Positions 36,107-45,517 of a DNA stretch of 64,000 nt are shown piece by piece. The translations under genes and the position numbers were made by a program. The first letter of the stretch is position 1. Every line of letters begins with the position of its first letter. Below the pieces are notes generated by a model. It was not told where the DNA came from. It worked only from the letters and a program-made list of their open reading frames with translations, and ran no database searches. The stretch is from Mycobacterium attenuatum (GTDB lineage Bacteria > Actinomycetota > Actinomycetes > Mycobacteriales > Mycobacteriaceae), in contig NZ_UPHT01000047.1 of the NCBI RefSeq assembly GCF_900566085.1, forward strand, positions 1-64,000. The letters run 5' to 3'.

Positions 36107-37579
36107 ATGCCGCCGTTGTCGAGACGAATCCTGCTCCAGCTGGCGATCTTCGTGATCGTCGCGTTGGTCGGCGGGGCGGTGATGATCTTCAACTACATTC
36201 AGCTGCCGGCCATGTTCGGGGTCGGGCGCTACCGGGTCACTGTGGAGCTGCCGCAGGCCGCAGGCCTGTACCCCAGCGGCAACGTCACCTACCGGGGAAC
36301 CGAAGTCGGCCGGATCGAAAGCGTGCGGCTTACCGAAACCGGTGTGGCGGCGGTGCTTTCGCTCAAGTCGGGCATCGACATCCCCTCCGATGTCGATGCC
36401 CAGGTGCACAGCCAGTCGGCGGTGGGTGAGCAGTATGTCACGCTGCTGCCGCGCCGGGATTCTGCACCGCTCAAAGACGGGGATGTCATTCCGGCCGAAC
36501 GTGTTTCGGTACCTCCGGATCTCGACACGTTGCTGGACACGGTGAACCGGGGCATGGAGTCGATCCCGCGCGACAGTCTGAAAACGACGGTCGACGAGGC
36601 CTATATCGCAGTCGGGGGCCTCGGACCGGATATCGCCCGGCTGGTCACCGGGGCCAGCTCGCTGTCCATCGAAGCGCGCAAGAACCTAGGCCCGTTGCTT
36701 ACCCTGATCGACCAGTCCAAGCCGGTGCTGGATTCCCAGACCGATTCGGCCGACGAGATTCAACTGTGGGCCGCGCATCTGGCTGACATCAGCGGCGGAC
36801 TGCAGCGCAGCGACCCCGCCGTGCGGAGCGTGTTGCAACAAGCCGGCCCGGCCGCCGCGGAGGTCCGGCAGCTGTTCGACCGGGTCAACCCGACGCTGCC
36901 GGTGCTGCTGTCCAACCTGATCGGCGTCGGCCAGGTCGCGGTCACCTATCACTCCGGCATCGAGCAGTTGCTGGTCCTGTTGCCCCAGGCGGTGGCCACC
37001 ATCCAGGCGATCGATGTGCCCAACCGCAACACCAAACAGAGTTACAAGGGCGTGTTCCTCAGCTTCAACATGCGGCTCAACCTGCCGCCGCCGTGCACCA
37101 CCGGCTATCTGCCGGCCCAGCAGCGGCGAGTGCCGTCCTGGGAGGACTATCCCGATCGCCCGGCCGGTGACCTGTACTGCCGGGTGCCCCAGGACTCGCC
37201 GAACAACGTTCGCGGCGTTCGTAATACGCCGTGTGTGGGCCGGCCCGGAAAACGAGCCCCGACGGTCGCGATGTGTGAAAGCGACGGCAGTTATGTTCCG
37301 CTCAACGACGGCTACAACTGGAAGGGAGACCCGAACGCCACCCTGTCGGGCCAGCCCGTTCCGCAGCTGCCACCCGGCACGGCTCCCGCCCCGGACGGCC
37401 CGGCGCCGCCGTTGCCACCGGGCGCCCCGGCGCCGCCGTTGCCGATAGCCGCCGCCGAGTACGACCCGGCGACGGGCACTTACCTGGGCCCGGATGGGCG
37501 CGTCTACACCCAGTCCGACCTGGCTGCGGCCGGGGGGAAGGAGCGCACATGGCAATCGATGTTGCTGCCTCCGAATTGA
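36107..37579 (+). CDS. mceF: MCE family protein MceF
   Basis: A 490-residue Mce protein: signal-anchor (LLQLAIFVIVALVGGAVMIF), MCE domain (ELPQAAGLYPSGNVTYRGTE, GEQYVTLLPR), LSNLIGVGQVAVTYHSGIEQ, and a Cys-containing C-terminal region (PPPCTTGYLPAQQRR, DLYCRVPQ, NTPCVG) before a Pro-rich tail ending KERTWQSMLLPPN. Its last 31 bp overlap the mas1 gene in another frame. Confidence 0.93.
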   Translation: MPPLSRRILLQLAIFVIVALVGGAVMIFNYIQLPAMFGVGRYRVTVELPQAAGLYPSGNVTYRGTEVGRIESVRLTETGVAAVLSLKSGIDIPSDVDAQVHSQSAVGEQYVTLLPRRDSAPLKDGDVIPAERVSVPPDLDTLLDTVNRGMESIPRDSLKTTVDEAYIAVGGLGPDIARLVTGASSLSIEARKNLGPLLTLIDQSKPVLDSQTDSADEIQLWAAHLADISGGLQRSDPAVRSVLQQAGPAAAEVRQLFDRVNPTLPVLLSNLIGVGQVAVTYHSGIEQLLVLLPQAVATIQAIDVPNRNTKQSYKGVFLSFNMRLNLPPPCTTGYLPAQQRRVPSWEDYPDRPAGDLYCRVPQDSPNNVRGVRNTPCVGRPGKRAPTVAMCESDGSYVPLNDGYNWKGDPNATLSGQPVPQLPPGTAPAPDGPAPPLPPGAPAPPLPIAAAEYDPATGTYLGPDGRVYTQSDLAAAGGKERTWQSMLLPPN

Positions 37580-38091
37580 GCGAACCGACCGAGGCGCCGC
37601 CCGACCGGCGCTGCCCCGAACGGCCCGCGGTGCTGGTCGGGCTCGTCATGGTGGTTGCGTTGGCCGGGCTCGTGACCTTCCTGGGATTGCGGGCCCACCG
37701 GTCGGATCAAGCCGAGCAGCAGAGCAGGCTGTTTCTGCAAGCCGGTCGCCAAGGCGCGCTGAACCTGACCACGATCGACTTCCATGAGGCCGCGGCAGAT
37801 GTGCAACGCATCCTGGACGGGGCAACGGGCCAGCTCTACGACAACTTTGCCAAGAGGTCGCAGCCGTATATCGACGTCGTGGTGCGGACGCAGTCGAAAT
37901 CGGTTGGGACGGTGACGGAAGCGGCTGTGGAATCGCAATCCGTCGACCACGCGCAGGTGCTGGTTGCCGTGACCGTGAAAACCACGAACATCTATGCGGC
38001 CCAGGAGGAATCGCGATCGTGGCGGATGCGGCTGTGGGTGCAGCAGGTGGGCACGCAGGCCAAGGTCTCCAACGTCGAGTTCGTGCCGTGA
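37549..38091 (+). CDS. Mce-associated membrane protein (Mas), first
   Basis: A 180-residue single-pass protein: cytoplasmic N-terminus rich in Pro/Glu, one helix (PAVLVGLVMVVALAGLVTFL), then an extracellular NTF2-like domain (ALNLTTIDFHEAAADVQRIL, VVRTQSKSVGTVTEAAVES). ATG 37549 lies 31 bp inside mceF. Mas proteins such as OmamA stabilise Mce complexes. The stop overlaps the next gene as GTGA. Confidence 0.88.
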   Translation: MAIDVAASELSEPTEAPPDRRCPERPAVLVGLVMVVALAGLVTFLGLRAHRSDQAEQQSRLFLQAGRQGALNLTTIDFHEAAADVQRILDGATGQLYDNFAKRSQPYIDVVVRTQSKSVGTVTEAAVESQSVDHAQVLVAVTVKTTNIYAAQEESRSWRMRLWVQQVGTQAKVSNVEFVP

Positions 38092-38624
38092 GTGAGCCAC
38101 CGTCGGTGAGCGCCGACACCGACACCGCCACCGCCGCCGAACCTGCGCGCCGGATCCCGTTTCCGCGGCTGCTGGCCTACGGTGTGCTGCCGGGCCTGGC
38201 GTTGTTGCTTGCGCTGGCGGCCGGGCTTCTGAAGTCGGTGCCCGACAACGGCCGCGGCGGCCCCGAGGTGATTCAGACGGCGCGGGCGGCGACGGTCGAG
38301 CTGCTGACCTACCGGCCCGAGACCGCCGAGCACGACCTGGGTGTCGCACGCGACCGGTTGACGGGGCACTTCAAGGAGGAATACACGTCGCTGACCCGCG
38401 ATGTGGTTGTCCCCGGCGCGAAGCAGAAACAGATTTCGGCGGTTGCGACGGTCCCCGCCGCGGCCTCGGTCTCGGTCTCACCGAATCATGCGGTGGTTCT
38501 GCTGTTCGTCAACCAGACGACGATAGTGGGCACCGAAGCGCCCACCTACACCGCATCCAGCGTCCGGGTGACGCTGGACAAGGTCGACGGTCGCTGGCTG
38601 ATCTCGCGGTTCGATCCGGTCTGA
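38088..38624 (+). CDS. Mce-associated membrane protein (Mas), second
   Basis: A 178-residue protein beginning at GTG 38088 (SEPPSVSADTDTATAAEPAR), coupled to the previous gene by GTGA. It has one membrane helix (YGVLPGLALLLALAAGLL) and an extracellular domain with ARAATVELLTYRPETAEHDL, FKEEYTSLTRDVVVPGAKQK and WLISRFDPV, typical of Mas/VirB8-like proteins. It is the last gene of the mce operon; its stop is 2 bp from that of the convergent cstA. Confidence 0.88.
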   Translation: MSEPPSVSADTDTATAAEPARRIPFPRLLAYGVLPGLALLLALAAGLLKSVPDNGRGGPEVIQTARAATVELLTYRPETAEHDLGVARDRLTGHFKEEYTSLTRDVVVPGAKQKQISAVATVPAAASVSVSPNHAVVLLFVNQTTIVGTEAPTYTASSVRVTLDKVDGRWLISRFDPV

Positions 38625-38626
38625 GG

Positions 38627-40879
38627 TTAAAGTCGGGAAACACCAGCAGATTTGGGTGCGGCCGTCGGCCATTCGCGCCACTTTCGCTGCAGCTCGCGTT
38701 CTGCGGCCGTCGGAATCAGGCCCGCGGGCGCGAACAACTTCGACGGCACCGGGTCATCCTCGGCCAGCGGTCGGCCGGTTCCACGAACGGCCTTGAGCGC
38801 CACGACAACCCCGGCCACAAACACCACGACAACAACCGTCGCGAAGACGATGGACAAGGTGCCCTGGACAAACGTGTTTCTGATGACGTCGTCGAGCTGA
38901 TCGGCATTGGTCGCCGAACCGAACGTTGTCTTGCCCGCGCTTTTTGCCGCCACATACTGGGCGTGCTGCGTCCAGTAGCCGACCGCGGGGTCGGAGGAGA
39001 AGATCTTTTGCCATGATGCCGTGAGCGTGACCGAAAGATCCCACAGCAGCGGAACACCCGGAATCCAGGCCCATTTCAGGTATCCCTTTTTGATGACCAC
39101 GACGGTGATCGCCGTCAACGAGATCCCGGCCAACAGCTGGTTGGCGATTCCGTAGAGGGGAAAGAGCGTGTTGATACCACCCAGCGGATCGGTGACACCG
39201 AGCAGCAGCGTGCTGCCCCACCCGGCAACAACCACGAGGCTGCACAGCCAGGCGCCCGGGCGCCAGCTGGGATTCTGTAGCTTGCGCAGTGGCCCGCCGA
39301 GGTCGCTCAGCGCGTCGGAGATCAAGAAGCGGGCGGCACGAGTGCCGGCGTCGACGGTGGTCAGGATGAACAGCGCCTCGAACATGATCGCGAAGTGGTA
39401 CCAGAACGCCTTGAGCCCCACGCCGGCGAATGCCCGCTGCAACATGTCGGACATGCCGAAGGCCAGTGTCGGCGCGCCGCCGCTTCGCGACACGATCGAG
39501 CGTTCGCCCACGCCGGCAGCGGCCTGACTGATCTGATCGGCGGTCGCCGGGGTCCCGGCCACACCGAGCCCGTTGACGTAATTCGCGGCGCTGGCCGCGG
39601 TGCCGCCGGTCTGTGCGGCCGGGGCGTTGAGCACGAAGTACAGATGCTGATCGAGGATCGACGCAGTGACCAGCGCGATGACGGCCACGAACGACTCGGT
39701 GATCATGCCGCCGTAGCCGATCAGGCGCATCTGGCCTTCCTTCTCCAGCATTTTGGGCGTGGTCCCCGAGGAGATCAAGGCGTGGAATCCGGACAATGCG
39801 CCGCAGGCGATGGTGACGAACAAAAACGGGAACAGCGAACCCGCGAACACCGGCCCATTGCCGGCGCCGGCGAACCGTGAGACCGCGGGTGCCGCCATGA
39901 TCGGCCGAACCAGCAACACCCCGATCGCGAGCAACGCGATGGTGCCCACCTTCATGAACGTCGACAGGTAGTCGCGCGGCGCGAGCAGCAACCACACCGG
40001 CAGGACCGACGCCGCGAAGCCGTAGAAAATGAGCAGCCAGGACAGGGTTACCGGCGAAAGAGTGAACCATTGTGCACCCCAAGATGTTTGGGCCACCCAA
40101 TCACCGGAAACCACGGCGAGCAACAGCAGCCCGACTCCGATCACCGACACTTCCGCGACCCGCCCCGGGCGGATGAACCGCAGATAGCAGCCCATGAACA
40201 AGGCAATCGGGATGGTCATGGCGATCGAGAACACCCCCCAGGGGCTTTGGGCCAGTGCGCGCACCACCACCAGTGCCAGCACCGCGATGACCATGACGAT
40301 GATGACCGGAATCCCGATCAGGGCGGCCACGCCCGCGGTGGGGCCGAGCTCGTCGCGGACCATCTGCCCCAGGGAACGTCCGCGGCGCCGGGTGGAGAGC
40401 CACAACACCAGGTAGTCGTGCACGCAGCCGCCGAACACCGCGCCGCCCACAATCCATAACGTGCACGGCAGATAGCCCATCTGGGTGGCCAGCACCGGCC
40501 CCACCAAGGGGCCGGCCCCGGCGATGGCGGCGAAATGGTGGCCGAACACCACCCGTCGATCGGTCGGCACGTAGTCCATACCGTCCTGCAAGTGCTCGGC
40601 CGGGGTGGCATGATCGTCGCGCGGCGCGACGATTCTCGCTTCGATGAACCGTGCATAGAAGCGGAACGCGACGATGTAGGTGCATCCCGCCGCGACCACC
40701 ACCCAGACGGCGTTGACCGTTTCGCCGCGGACCAACGCGATAACCGTCCAGGCGACTGCGCCGATCACCGCGATAACGGCGAAAAAGACCTTGTGCTTTA
40801 CGGTGATCGGCGAGCGGTCGATGATCGCGACGGGCGGCAGGTCGGGATCGGTGCGGATGTAGGTGACGTCGCTGGCCAC
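38627..40879 (-). CDS. cstA: Carbon starvation protein CstA (peptide/pyruvate transporter)
   Basis: A 750-residue membrane protein with about 16-18 helices, matching recalled Rv3063. Diagnostic stretches are YVPTDRRVVFGHHFAAIAGA, GPLVGPVLATQMGYLP, RRRGRSLGQMVRDELG, GALSGFHALISSGTTPKMLE and FPLYGIANQLLAGISLTAIT. CstA family proteins import peptides or pyruvate under starvation. I chose GTG 40879 (VASDVTYIRTDPD) with GGGAGGGG just upstream; TTG 40894 is also in frame. The mce operon separates it from the mmr region, unlike in M. tuberculosis. Confidence 0.92.
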   Translation of the reverse strand: MASDVTYIRTDPDLPPVAIIDRSPITVKHKVFFAVIAVIGAVAWTVIALVRGETVNAVWVVVAAGCTYIVAFRFYARFIEARIVAPRDDHATPAEHLQDGMDYVPTDRRVVFGHHFAAIAGAGPLVGPVLATQMGYLPCTLWIVGGAVFGGCVHDYLVLWLSTRRRGRSLGQMVRDELGPTAGVAALIGIPVIIVMVIAVLALVVVRALAQSPWGVFSIAMTIPIALFMGCYLRFIRPGRVAEVSVIGVGLLLLAVVSGDWVAQTSWGAQWFTLSPVTLSWLLIFYGFAASVLPVWLLLAPRDYLSTFMKVGTIALLAIGVLLVRPIMAAPAVSRFAGAGNGPVFAGSLFPFLFVTIACGALSGFHALISSGTTPKMLEKEGQMRLIGYGGMITESFVAVIALVTASILDQHLYFVLNAPAAQTGGTAASAANYVNGLGVAGTPATADQISQAAAGVGERSIVSRSGGAPTLAFGMSDMLQRAFAGVGLKAFWYHFAIMFEALFILTTVDAGTRAARFLISDALSDLGGPLRKLQNPSWRPGAWLCSLVVVAGWGSTLLLGVTDPLGGINTLFPLYGIANQLLAGISLTAITVVVIKKGYLKWAWIPGVPLLWDLSVTLTASWQKIFSSDPAVGYWTQHAQYVAAKSAGKTTFGSATNADQLDDVIRNTFVQGTLSIVFATVVVVVFVAGVVVALKAVRGTGRPLAEDDPVPSKLFAPAGLIPTAAERELQRKWREWPTAAPKSAGVSRL

Positions 40880-40971
40880 CGGCCCCTCCCTCAATGGCTT
40901 GCTCGGGTGTTCCCGGTGATCCTTGCATTACGACGGTAATGTGCGTAGCCCGGCGACACCCATACCGTTAG

Positions 40972-41110
40972 GTGATGCCGGTATGGCGATTGCGTGACTA
41001 CGCCCTGCACCCGGCGATCCAGGTGTGGGGCCAAAGCCGCACTCCGGGATCGCCGGAGCCGGGTTCAGGTCCCGCGGTGACCGTCGTCATCCCGGCCGCG
41101 AGATCAACTG
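40972..41110 (+). pseudogene. Truncated duplicate of the GNAT-AAA+ gene 5' end
   Basis: The frame MPVWRLRDY..AIQVWGQSRTPGSPEP repeats the N-terminus of the downstream gene at 42511 (MPLWRLRDY..QAIQVWDQSRTPGSPEP). The DNA is also similar immediately upstream (ATACCGTTAGGTGATGCC versus GTTACCGTTGGATGATGCC). Similarity fades after about 41070, so only the first 35-40 codons were copied or survive. Confidence 0.75.
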
Positions 41111-41149
41111 AGATCGGTATCGTTTCACAACCTGCACTGGTCGCGGCGC

Positions 41150-41950
41150 TCACTCTTCATCTACTTCAACGTAAACTGTGGGGCCGGCTTCTTCGCCGGT
41201 AGGAAATGCTTTTGAGGTGTAGTAACCATGAGGGACGTCGTGTTTGACAAAATAACGGAACTCGTAGTCTCGCGGATCGTCCTGCTGCCAATTATTATCT
41301 TCGGAATCATACATGTCACCCTTATAAGCCTGACCCAGTGTGGGCGGATTATTACCCGGGCCTAGCTCAAAGTAAAGCCATTCAGGGTCGACTTCACCCT
41401 CGTATGTAGTCGCTCCGAAAGGGTTGGGCAGAGTCTCAAGCCTCATCTCGGGCGGAGAAAAACTCTGGCCCACATCACTATTGACATTATTTTCGATGAT
41501 CAAGTCTGTCGGTCTGGTAATTGAGTGGTCGTAGTCATCAATAATGAATAATTGCTGACCGCCTAAGGTCGCAGATTGAGTTTCGGGCGTGGGGTCATGA
41601 TAGGTAGTTGTGCTGCTGGCGCCGTCTTGAGCGTTTGCGGAGTTAGCTGAGCCGCCGCTCGAACCGGAGATATCGATGGAACCGGAACCGGACGTAGTAC
41701 AGGTGTCGAGTTTGAATCCGTCATGGGCGCTCAGCGCGATCGTCAGCCTGCCGGCGCGGAGTTGAGCACCATTGCTGGTGGCGTCGATCGCGGCGGTCAC
41801 CCCGCTCGTCAGCGCCAACGCCCCTAAAGCGACCGCAGCGCTTCGCCTGCCCCGCTTCGCCGTAGCTGCCCGGGTCGAGCAATGCCGCCGGTCGGATCCA
41901 GTTGCCTTGCCTTCGCCGGTAAATATGGGGTCTTGGGACGGTCGCGGCAT
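41150..41950 (-). CDS. Exported low-GC protein of unknown function
   Basis: A 266-residue protein I do not recognise. The N-terminal about 45 residues are basic and end in RRSAAVALGALALTSGVTAA, a likely signal peptide with a long n-region. The mature part has a Ser/Gly/Thr/Asn linker (SGSGSIDISGSSGGSANSAN) and an acidic, aromatic domain (LFIIDDYDHSITRPTDLII, WLYFELGPGNNPPTLG, DYEFRYFVKHDVPHGYYTS). A/T-ending codons are much more common than in neighbouring genes, suggesting transfer. I chose ATG 41950; TTG 41974 is in frame. Confidence 0.68.
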   Translation of the reverse strand: MPRPSQDPIFTGEGKATGSDRRHCSTRAATAKRGRRSAAVALGALALTSGVTAAIDATSNGAQLRAGRLTIALSAHDGFKLDTCTTSGSGSIDISGSSGGSANSANAQDGASSTTTYHDPTPETQSATLGGQQLFIIDDYDHSITRPTDLIIENNVNSDVGQSFSPPEMRLETLPNPFGATTYEGEVDPEWLYFELGPGNNPPTLGQAYKGDMYDSEDNNWQQDDPRDYEFRYFVKHDVPHGYYTSKAFPTGEEAGPTVYVEVDEE

Positions 41951-42279
41951 GATACGTTCTTTCGTCGCAATCAATCAGAATACAATGTTGGGGCTCAGCC
42001 GCCTCCGCCATGAAGCAGAAGCACTACGCCAACGGACAAGGCGAGGCAAATCGGGATCCAACTTTGAACCTTGGCGCTGAGAAATTAGTCAGCACCAGGC
42101 GTTAAGCGTGACAGCCACAGGGGACCTTAGGACAGCACTTCGCATTCAGCAAATCCATGGTTTCGATAAGTCAATAAGTGAGAACTATCAACCGCTGAAT
42201 CCCTCAAAGGCGCGCTATGGCCGCGGTGGGGCCAAGCCCGTCGGTGGCCACCGGACCCTCCTCAATCACGCGCGCCGGG
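41951..42279. other. Intergenic gap in rearranged island
   Basis: This stretch is less GC-rich than the surroundings, with AT-rich runs (GAAATTAGTCAGC, AATAAGTGAGAACTATC). It holds the upstream region of the exported protein and no frame with recognisable content until the oxidoreductase remnant starts. Confidence 0.45.
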
Positions 42280-42470
42280 GGCCAGAAATGGTTAACCTGC
42301 ACCCCGGAAGAAGTGCAGCAGCAGTGGGAGGAGTGCCGTCGCGGAATCGCGCCGGCCGACCCACCGTCGTGCTGCAGATCCCGTCGTCGCACGATCCGCA
42401 GCCGGCGCCAGAGGGCAAGCATGCCGCGTCGGCGTTCGTCATGTGGTTCCCCATCGAGGTGTCCTTGCAT
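42280..42470 (+). pseudogene. Fragment of a phytoene-desaturase-type FAD oxidoreductase
   Basis: One frame reads WLTCTPEEVQQQWEECRRGI followed by APADPP; after a frameshift near 42360 another reads VVLQIPSSHDPQPAPEGKHA continuing ASAFVMWFPIE. These are consecutive pieces of the C-terminal half of phytoene desaturase-like oxidoreductases (LQIPSxHDPxLAPxGKHAASAFxxWFPIE). Nothing else of the gene remains. Confidence 0.55.
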
Positions 42471-42510
42471 GACGACGATATGCCTAACCGCGCCATGGCG
42501 TTACCGTTGG

Positions 42511-43791
42511 ATGATGCCGCTATGGCGACTGCGTGACTATGACGACGACGACCTGGACCAGGCGATCCAGGTGTGGGACCAAAGTCGTACCCCCGGCTCA
42601 CCGGAGCCGGTGTTCACCGTTGCCGAGGTGATGGCCGCCGCACGGGCCGGCCAGCCGGCGGTGGTGGCGGAGGTAGGCGAGGAAGTAGTCGGTATGGCCG
42701 TTGCCCGGACCGACGGCGAGCGGGCCTGGATCTTGCTGATCGCGTTGGCATTACGGTGGCGCCATCGCGGCATCGGTAGCGCGCTGCTGGCCGATCTGGA
42801 ACGGCGACTCCGCTCGGTCGGGGTGCGCAAAATCTGCACCATCCTGCCCGAGGGAGCCACGGGCTCGGTGGCGTTGGAGAACTCGGGCTACACCCGCCGC
42901 GGCGGGTTGGCGTACTACGAGACGGTCGAACACCTGCGACCAGAGCAGGCCAATCTGCTTGCGGAGCTGGGCGGGCGACTGCTGCCGGCGGGGCTTTGGC
43001 AGGAGTTGGCTGGGATGGAGCAGGAAAAGCAGATCATCGAGCAGCGGATCATTGCTCCGCTGGCCCACCCGGAGATCGCCGACCGCTATGGCGTGCGCCC
43101 GCCCAAGGCGGTGATCCTCTTTGGGCCCCCCGGGACCGGGAAAACCAGCTTTGCCAAGGGGATTTCGTCGCGGTTGGGCTGGCCCTTCGTCGAGCTGTTC
43201 CCGTCGCGGCTGGCCGCAGCGACGCAAGGCGGTCTGGCGGCATCGCTTCGGGAAGTGTTCGCCGAACTCGACGAACTCGACGAGCTGGTGTTGTTCATCG
43301 ATGAGGTTGAGGAGATCGCGGTGGCGCGGGCCGGCGCCAGCACGGTGGAAACCGGTGTCACCAACGAACTGCTGAAACTCATCCCGCCGTTTCGTGAGCA
43401 CGAAGGGCGCCTCTTGGTCTGCGCCACCAATTCGGTGCACTCGCTGGACTCGGCGTTCTTGCGGCCCGGACGCTTCGACTACGTCATACCGGTCGGCCCG
43501 CCGGATCCGCCGGCGCGCCTGGCGGTGTGGAAACGCTATCTGGGCCAAGCCAACCCCGGAGTCGACATCGACCGACTGGTGGCGGCCACGGAATTGTTCA
43601 CCCCCGCCGATATCGAGTTCGCGGCGCGCAAGGGAGCGCAGGTGGCCTTCGATCGTGAGATGTCCCATGGCCGAGGGGAGCCGGCGACCACCGAGGACTA
43701 TCTCACCGCGATCGGCGAGGTTCGCCCGACGTTGACGACGGGGATGCTGGCCGAATTCACCGAGGACAGGACGCAATTCGCGCGACTGTAG
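42511..43791 (+). CDS. GNAT acetyltransferase fused to an AAA+ ATPase
   Basis: A 426-residue two-domain protein. Residues 1-135 form a GNAT domain (VAEVGEEVVGMAVARTDGER, ALALRWRHRGIGSALLADLE with the R-x2-G-x-G/A acetyl-CoA loop, NSGYTRRGGLAYYE). A helical link leads to an AAA+ domain: Walker A GPPGTGKTS about residues 205-213, Walker B LVLFIDEVEE near 262-271, sensor-1 VCATN and second region LRPGRFDYVIPVGPPD as in FtsH/Cdc48-type ATPases. No protease domain is present. Start ATG 42511/42514. Function unknown. Confidence 0.88.
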   Translation: MMPLWRLRDYDDDDLDQAIQVWDQSRTPGSPEPVFTVAEVMAAARAGQPAVVAEVGEEVVGMAVARTDGERAWILLIALALRWRHRGIGSALLADLERRLRSVGVRKICTILPEGATGSVALENSGYTRRGGLAYYETVEHLRPEQANLLAELGGRLLPAGLWQELAGMEQEKQIIEQRIIAPLAHPEIADRYGVRPPKAVILFGPPGTGKTSFAKGISSRLGWPFVELFPSRLAAATQGGLAASLREVFAELDELDELVLFIDEVEEIAVARAGASTVETGVTNELLKLIPPFREHEGRLLVCATNSVHSLDSAFLRPGRFDYVIPVGPPDPPARLAVWKRYLGQANPGVDIDRLVAATELFTPADIEFAARKGAQVAFDREMSHGRGEPATTEDYLTAIGEVRPTLTTGMLAEFTEDRTQFARL

Positions 43792-43872
43792 CTCCCGTCT
43801 TCCGTCGAGTGCGATTCTGACGACGCGGCACCGGTGGGTCGCGTCGCCAGAACCGCTGTCGCGCAACCGGGA

Positions 43873-45396
43873 TCAGTACAGCGCGCGCACGGTGTCGATG
43901 GTGTCGGCGTCGCCCGGGCTTTTGTCGTCGCGGTAGCGCACCACGCGCGCGAACCGTAACGCCAGCCCGCCGGGATAGCGCGTGGACGCCTGGACTCCGT
44001 CCAACGCGATCTCGACCACCTGCTCGGGCCGCAGCTGGACCACATACCCGTGCGTGCCTCCGATGGCGAGCTCGCTGAACCGGGCGGTCTGCCAGTCCAG
44101 CATGGCGTCGGTCATGCCCTTGAAAGTTTTTCCAACCATGACGAATTCACCGCTAGCCGGGTCCCGCGCACCCAGGTGGATGTTGGACAGCTTTCCGCGG
44201 CGCCGCCCGGAGCCCCACTCCACGGCGAGCACCACCAGATCCAGCGTGTGGACAGGTTTGACTTTGAGCCAACCCGCGCCGCGGCGCCCGGCTTGATACG
44301 GCGCCGCCGGCGCCTTGGCCATCACCCCTTCGTGACCGGCGGCCAGCGTCGCCTCCAAGAAGGCCGCCGCGGCCGCCGCATCGGAGGTCATCAGCCGGTC
44401 TACCCGGTGTTCGGCGGGAACTACGGCATCCAGTACGGCCAGCCGCTCGCTGGTCGGTGCGTCGAGTAGATCCTGGCCGTCGCGATGCAGGATATCGAAG
44501 AAGAACACCGAAAGCGGTTGGGTAGCAAGGGCGGCCTCGACATCGACCGACCGCCCGAACCGCGACGCGGTGAGCTGGAAGCGGTGCGGACGGTTGTCGG
44601 GGCGCAGTGCTATCGCCTCGCCGTCGGCGACGAGCTCGCGCACCGGCAGCGCCAGGGTTGCCGCCACCACCTCCGGCAGCCGGGCGGTGACGTCGTCGAG
44701 GCTTCGGGTGTAAATGGTGACGTCGTCTCCGGCGCGGTGAATCTGCACCCGTGCACCGTCCAGCTTTGCTTCGAATATCGTTGTACCATCGTGACGTTCG
44801 AGCGCATCGGCCACACTGCTTGCGGTCTGTGCCAGCATCGGACCCACCGGCCGGCCCACTCGTAGAGTAAACGTGTCCAGCGCCCCGCCTGATAGGCATA
44901 CAGCCGCGACCGCCGGGAGGTCCCCGCCCAGCATGGCGGCGCGCTGCACCGCGCTGGCGGGAATCCCGGCCGCCTTGGCGACGGCGTCGGTCATGATCCC
45001 GGCCAGTGCGCCCTGGCGCAGCTCACCACTAAGCAGCCTGACCAGGAAGGTCTGCTCGGATTCGGTTGCGGCCGAGAATAACTCGGAGATCAGTTGTACG
45101 CGGCGGGCTTGCGATCCCTTGCCCGAGGTGGCGCCGATCTTCGCGAAAGCCGCATCGACGCCCGCAACGGTCAGCGTCGCAGACCTCGCCGGTGGCGGTA
45201 GTGACCGCAACGAAGCCCAGCCGACCCCGATTTGTCGTTGCGGCAGTTCACCCGAAAGCCACGCCACGATGATCGCTACCAGCGTAGGGTCGGGCGCGGC
45301 GTGCCGTAGCAGGTCAGCGATGCGGCCGACCTTGCTGAGCCGCGACGAGGTACCGCCGACATCGAGTGAGGTGGTGGCCACGTCGAGAAGGAGCAC
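43873..45396 (-). CDS. ligB: ATP-dependent DNA ligase LigB
   Basis: A 507-residue ATP-dependent ligase. N-terminal DNA-binding domain to about residue 185, nucleotidyl-transferase domain with the adenylated lysine in [14 protein letters not shown] (about Lys211), [32 protein letters not shown] and [20 protein letters not shown], then a C-terminal OB domain. It seals nicks using ATP and is accessory to NAD-dependent LigA. Start GTG 45396 with AAGGTGA upstream. Matches recalled Rv3062 in length. Confidence 0.94.
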   Translation of the reverse strand: MLLLDVATTSLDVGGTSSRLSKVGRIADLLRHAAPDPTLVAIIVAWLSGELPQRQIGVGWASLRSLPPPARSATLTVAGVDAAFAKIGATSGKGSQARRVQLISELFSAATESEQTFLVRLLSGELRQGALAGIMTDAVAKAAGIPASAVQRAAMLGGDLPAVAAVCLSGGALDTFTLRVGRPVGPMLAQTASSVADALERHDGTTIFEAKLDGARVQIHRAGDDVTIYTRSLDDVTARLPEVVAATLALPVRELVADGEAIALRPDNRPHRFQLTASRFGRSVDVEAALATQPLSVFFFDILHRDGQDLLDAPTSERLAVLDAVVPAEHRVDRLMTSDAAAAAAFLEATLAAGHEGVMAKAPAAPYQAGRRGAGWLKVKPVHTLDLVVLAVEWGSGRRRGKLSNIHLGARDPASGEFVMVGKTFKGMTDAMLDWQTARFSELAIGGTHGYVVQLRPEQVVEIALDGVQASTRYPGGLALRFARVVRYRDDKSPGDADTIDTVRALY

Positions 45397-45517
45397 GGTT
45401 CACCTTGGCATGACTCGAGCCTGACTCGCCGACAACCGTTCGGAGCCGACACGCTAGCGTGCCTACATAACGTTACAGATCGCCAGGATTCTGACAAGCC
45501 AACAAAGGGAGGTCCGG

